This document shows positions 62,879-64,000 of a DNA stretch of 64,000 nt, one piece after another. How positions within the stretch are numbered: position 1 is the stretch's first letter; every line of letters begins with the position of its first letter. Position numbers and translations under genes: made by a program. The notes beneath the pieces were generated by a model. The model made no database searches. It saw nothing but the letters and a program-made list of their open reading frames with translations, and had not been told where the DNA came from. Source of the DNA: a virus; IMG/VR virus record IMGVR_UViG_3300017717_002521, positions 1-64,000 of that record. One strand, given 5' to 3'.

Positions 62879-63076
62879 GTGGGCAGAAAAATCATCATGT
62901 GCAGCCAATGCAATGAGGAGTTTGAAAACGGTTATGATTACCGCATGCACTGGGAGAAAAAACACTTTTATCCTTATATAGGACCAGCATCATTTGATTA
63001 CGAAAGAGCAAAAAAAGACTTAAAAAGAGATTATGCCAAAGAAGATTTACCCAGAAGGTCAGAAGAAAAAAACTAA
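62879..63076 (+). CDS. C2H2 zinc-finger protein
   Basis: 65 residues, GTG start (an ATG at 62897 is possible). CSQC then 12 residues then HWEKKH is a textbook C2H2 finger (C-x2-C-x12-H-x4-H) with the central Phe, followed by a basic tail. Single C2H2 fingers are rare but known in phages. It would bind DNA, RNA or a protein. Overlaps the nuclease gene by 44 nt. Confidence 0.68.
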   Translation: MGRKIIMCSQCNEEFENGYDYRMHWEKKHFYPYIGPASFDYERAKKDLKRDYAKEDLPRRSEEKN

Positions 63077-63968
63077 TCCTTTAGTAAAGAATGTCTGGGA
63101 GAGTAAGATCAAACAATCTCCTAAGAATAATAAACATATTTCATATAGCTCTATCAGTACATTTAATAAATGTCCTAAGTTATGGGAGATGCAATACTTA
63201 AGAGGTCTAGTTCCTTTTAAGCAGAATATCTATACTTGCTTTGGTACTGCTATGCATGAGACTATGCAAACTTGGTTGGAAGTTATGTATCATGATAAAG
63301 TTAAAAATGCTAATGAACTTGATAAGCACAAATTATTATATGTAAATATGATTAAAGCTTATAAGCAAGGTAAAGCTCAAAATGGTCATAAGCATTTTTC
63401 TACTCAAGATGAACTTACTAAGTTTTGGATCGAAGGTAAACATATTTTAGACTTTTTGGAAAAGAAAAGAGGAGGTTACTTTAGTACTAAGTCTATGCAA
63501 TTGGCTGGTATAGAGACGCTCTTATACCAAGAGATACGACCTGGCGTTATGTTTAAAGGACTTGTTGATTTAGTATTTTATCATCCTAATACTGATAGAT
63601 GGACTATAATGGACATAAAGACTTCCACTTCAGGTTGGAGAGATAATCAAAAAAAGAATCCTAACTTAACTGCTCAGGTTATACTGTATAGAGAGTTTTT
63701 TGCAAAGCAATTTAATATTGATAAAGATAAAATAGATGTAGAGTTTTTTATTGTTAAGAGAAGAGTACCAGCTGATGCTGAATTTGCTTCTATGCAAAAA
63801 AGAGTTCAGCAGTTTAGCCCATCATCAGGACCTAGAAAAACTAAACAAGTTATGGAGTCTATGAACAGTATGATATCTGAGGTTTTAGATGAAGATGGAA
63901 ACTATTTAGATAAAGATTATAAATGCTCTAATCCTTTTGGAAAATGTCAATACTGTTCTAGTTTTTAA
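63033..63968 (+). CDS. PD-(D/E)XK exonuclease, RecB/Cas4-like
   Basis: 311 residues. SYSSISTFNKCPKLWEMQY (about 38-56) and FGTAMHETMQTWLE (catalytic His) open the domain, then GLVDLVFYHP (Asp) and WTIMDIKTSTS (D-x-K) hold the nuclease core, and QVILYREFF is the Q-Y motif. One Cys in NKCPKLW plus three at the end (CSNPFGKCQYC) could hold a 4Fe-4S cluster as in Cas4/AddB. No CRISPR genes nearby. Probably processes DNA ends in recombination. Confidence 0.82.
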   Translation: MPKKIYPEGQKKKTNPLVKNVWESKIKQSPKNNKHISYSSISTFNKCPKLWEMQYLRGLVPFKQNIYTCFGTAMHETMQTWLEVMYHDKVKNANELDKHKLLYVNMIKAYKQGKAQNGHKHFSTQDELTKFWIEGKHILDFLEKKRGGYFSTKSMQLAGIETLLYQEIRPGVMFKGLVDLVFYHPNTDRWTIMDIKTSTSGWRDNQKKNPNLTAQVILYREFFAKQFNIDKDKIDVEFFIVKRRVPADAEFASMQKRVQQFSPSSGPRKTKQVMESMNSMISEVLDEDGNYLDKDYKCSNPFGKCQYCSSF

Positions 63969-64000
63969 ATTAAAGCCTATTTATATATAAATATATAAGT

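Noticed and set aside
63033-63968. Cas4 of a CRISPR system
   Set aside because: The nuclease has the Cas4/AddB-like Cys set, but no repeats or other cas genes are near; phage recombination exonucleases share this form.

Overview
The window is a 64-kb piece of an AT-rich double-stranded DNA phage genome. Every gene I can support lies on the + strand, with short overlaps of the TAATG, ATGA or GTGA kind. The replication core is T4-like in plan: gp32-like SSB, UvsX/RecA, RNase H-type 5' nuclease, DnaB/gp41-like helicase and aerobic NrdA/NrdB. The main polymerase, however, is a family A enzyme with its own proofreading domain, and there is a second, smaller family A polymerase. The host is most likely a marine Bacteroidetes (flavobacterium). 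Three things point there: signal peptides ending in FGQ or AQ, genes typical of that phylum (SusC/TonB-type receptor, histone H1-like protein, DUF2061), and promoters of Bacteroidetes shape (TTTG/TTGG, exactly 19 nt, TATATTWA). No terminase, portal, capsid or tail genes are recognisable, so this is the replication, metabolism and host-manipulation part of a larger genome.

Layout. 0-10 kb: a possible virion protein cut by the window edge, the small polymerase, SSB, UvsX, 5' nuclease, a cytidylyltransferase-like enzyme, helicase, NrdB and NrdA. 11-25.6 kb: a sugar and small-molecule cluster with several glycosyltransferases, two NodU/CmcH carbamoyltransferases, two Fe(II)/2OG oxygenases, an APS-kinase-like protein, thioredoxin and QueC. 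25.7-41.6 kb: ThyA, QueD, QueE, ferredoxin, SNase, a full TonB-dependent receptor, a secreted S1/P1 nuclease, PRTase, sulfotransferase, FolE, MazG-like protein, a DpdA-like transglycosylase, a formyltransferase, a broken P-loop kinase, QueF and a J-domain protein. 41.6-48.3 kb: the main polymerase, two glycosyltransferases, Hsp20, GroES, GroEL and a histone H1-like protein. 48.3-53.5 kb: SGNH hydrolases, a glycosyltransferase, a P4H-like oxygenase and small proteins. 53.6-59.9 kb: an envelope module of secreted proteins, lipoproteins, a CsgG-like protein and a Ser/Thr/Glu-rich outer-membrane protein. 59.9-64 kb: holin-like protein, amidase, two overlapping spanin-like genes, a membrane protein, a DUF1599 protein, a C2H2 finger protein and a RecB/Cas4-like nuclease.

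The outstanding system is a 7-deazaguanine pathway spread over 21 kb. FolE, QueD, QueE, QueC and QueF would make preQ1 from GTP. A DpdA-like transglycosylase would put the base into DNA, and a PurN-like formyltransferase overlapping dpdA may formylate it. The leaders of the queDE operon and of folE each carry a short hairpin with a shared loop, compensatory stem changes and an A-rich tail, which matches the preQ1-I riboswitch. The phage therefore seems to regulate its own base-modification pathway by riboswitch. The QueC lacks the family's zinc-binding cysteines.

All assignments come from reading the sequence by eye; no database search was run.
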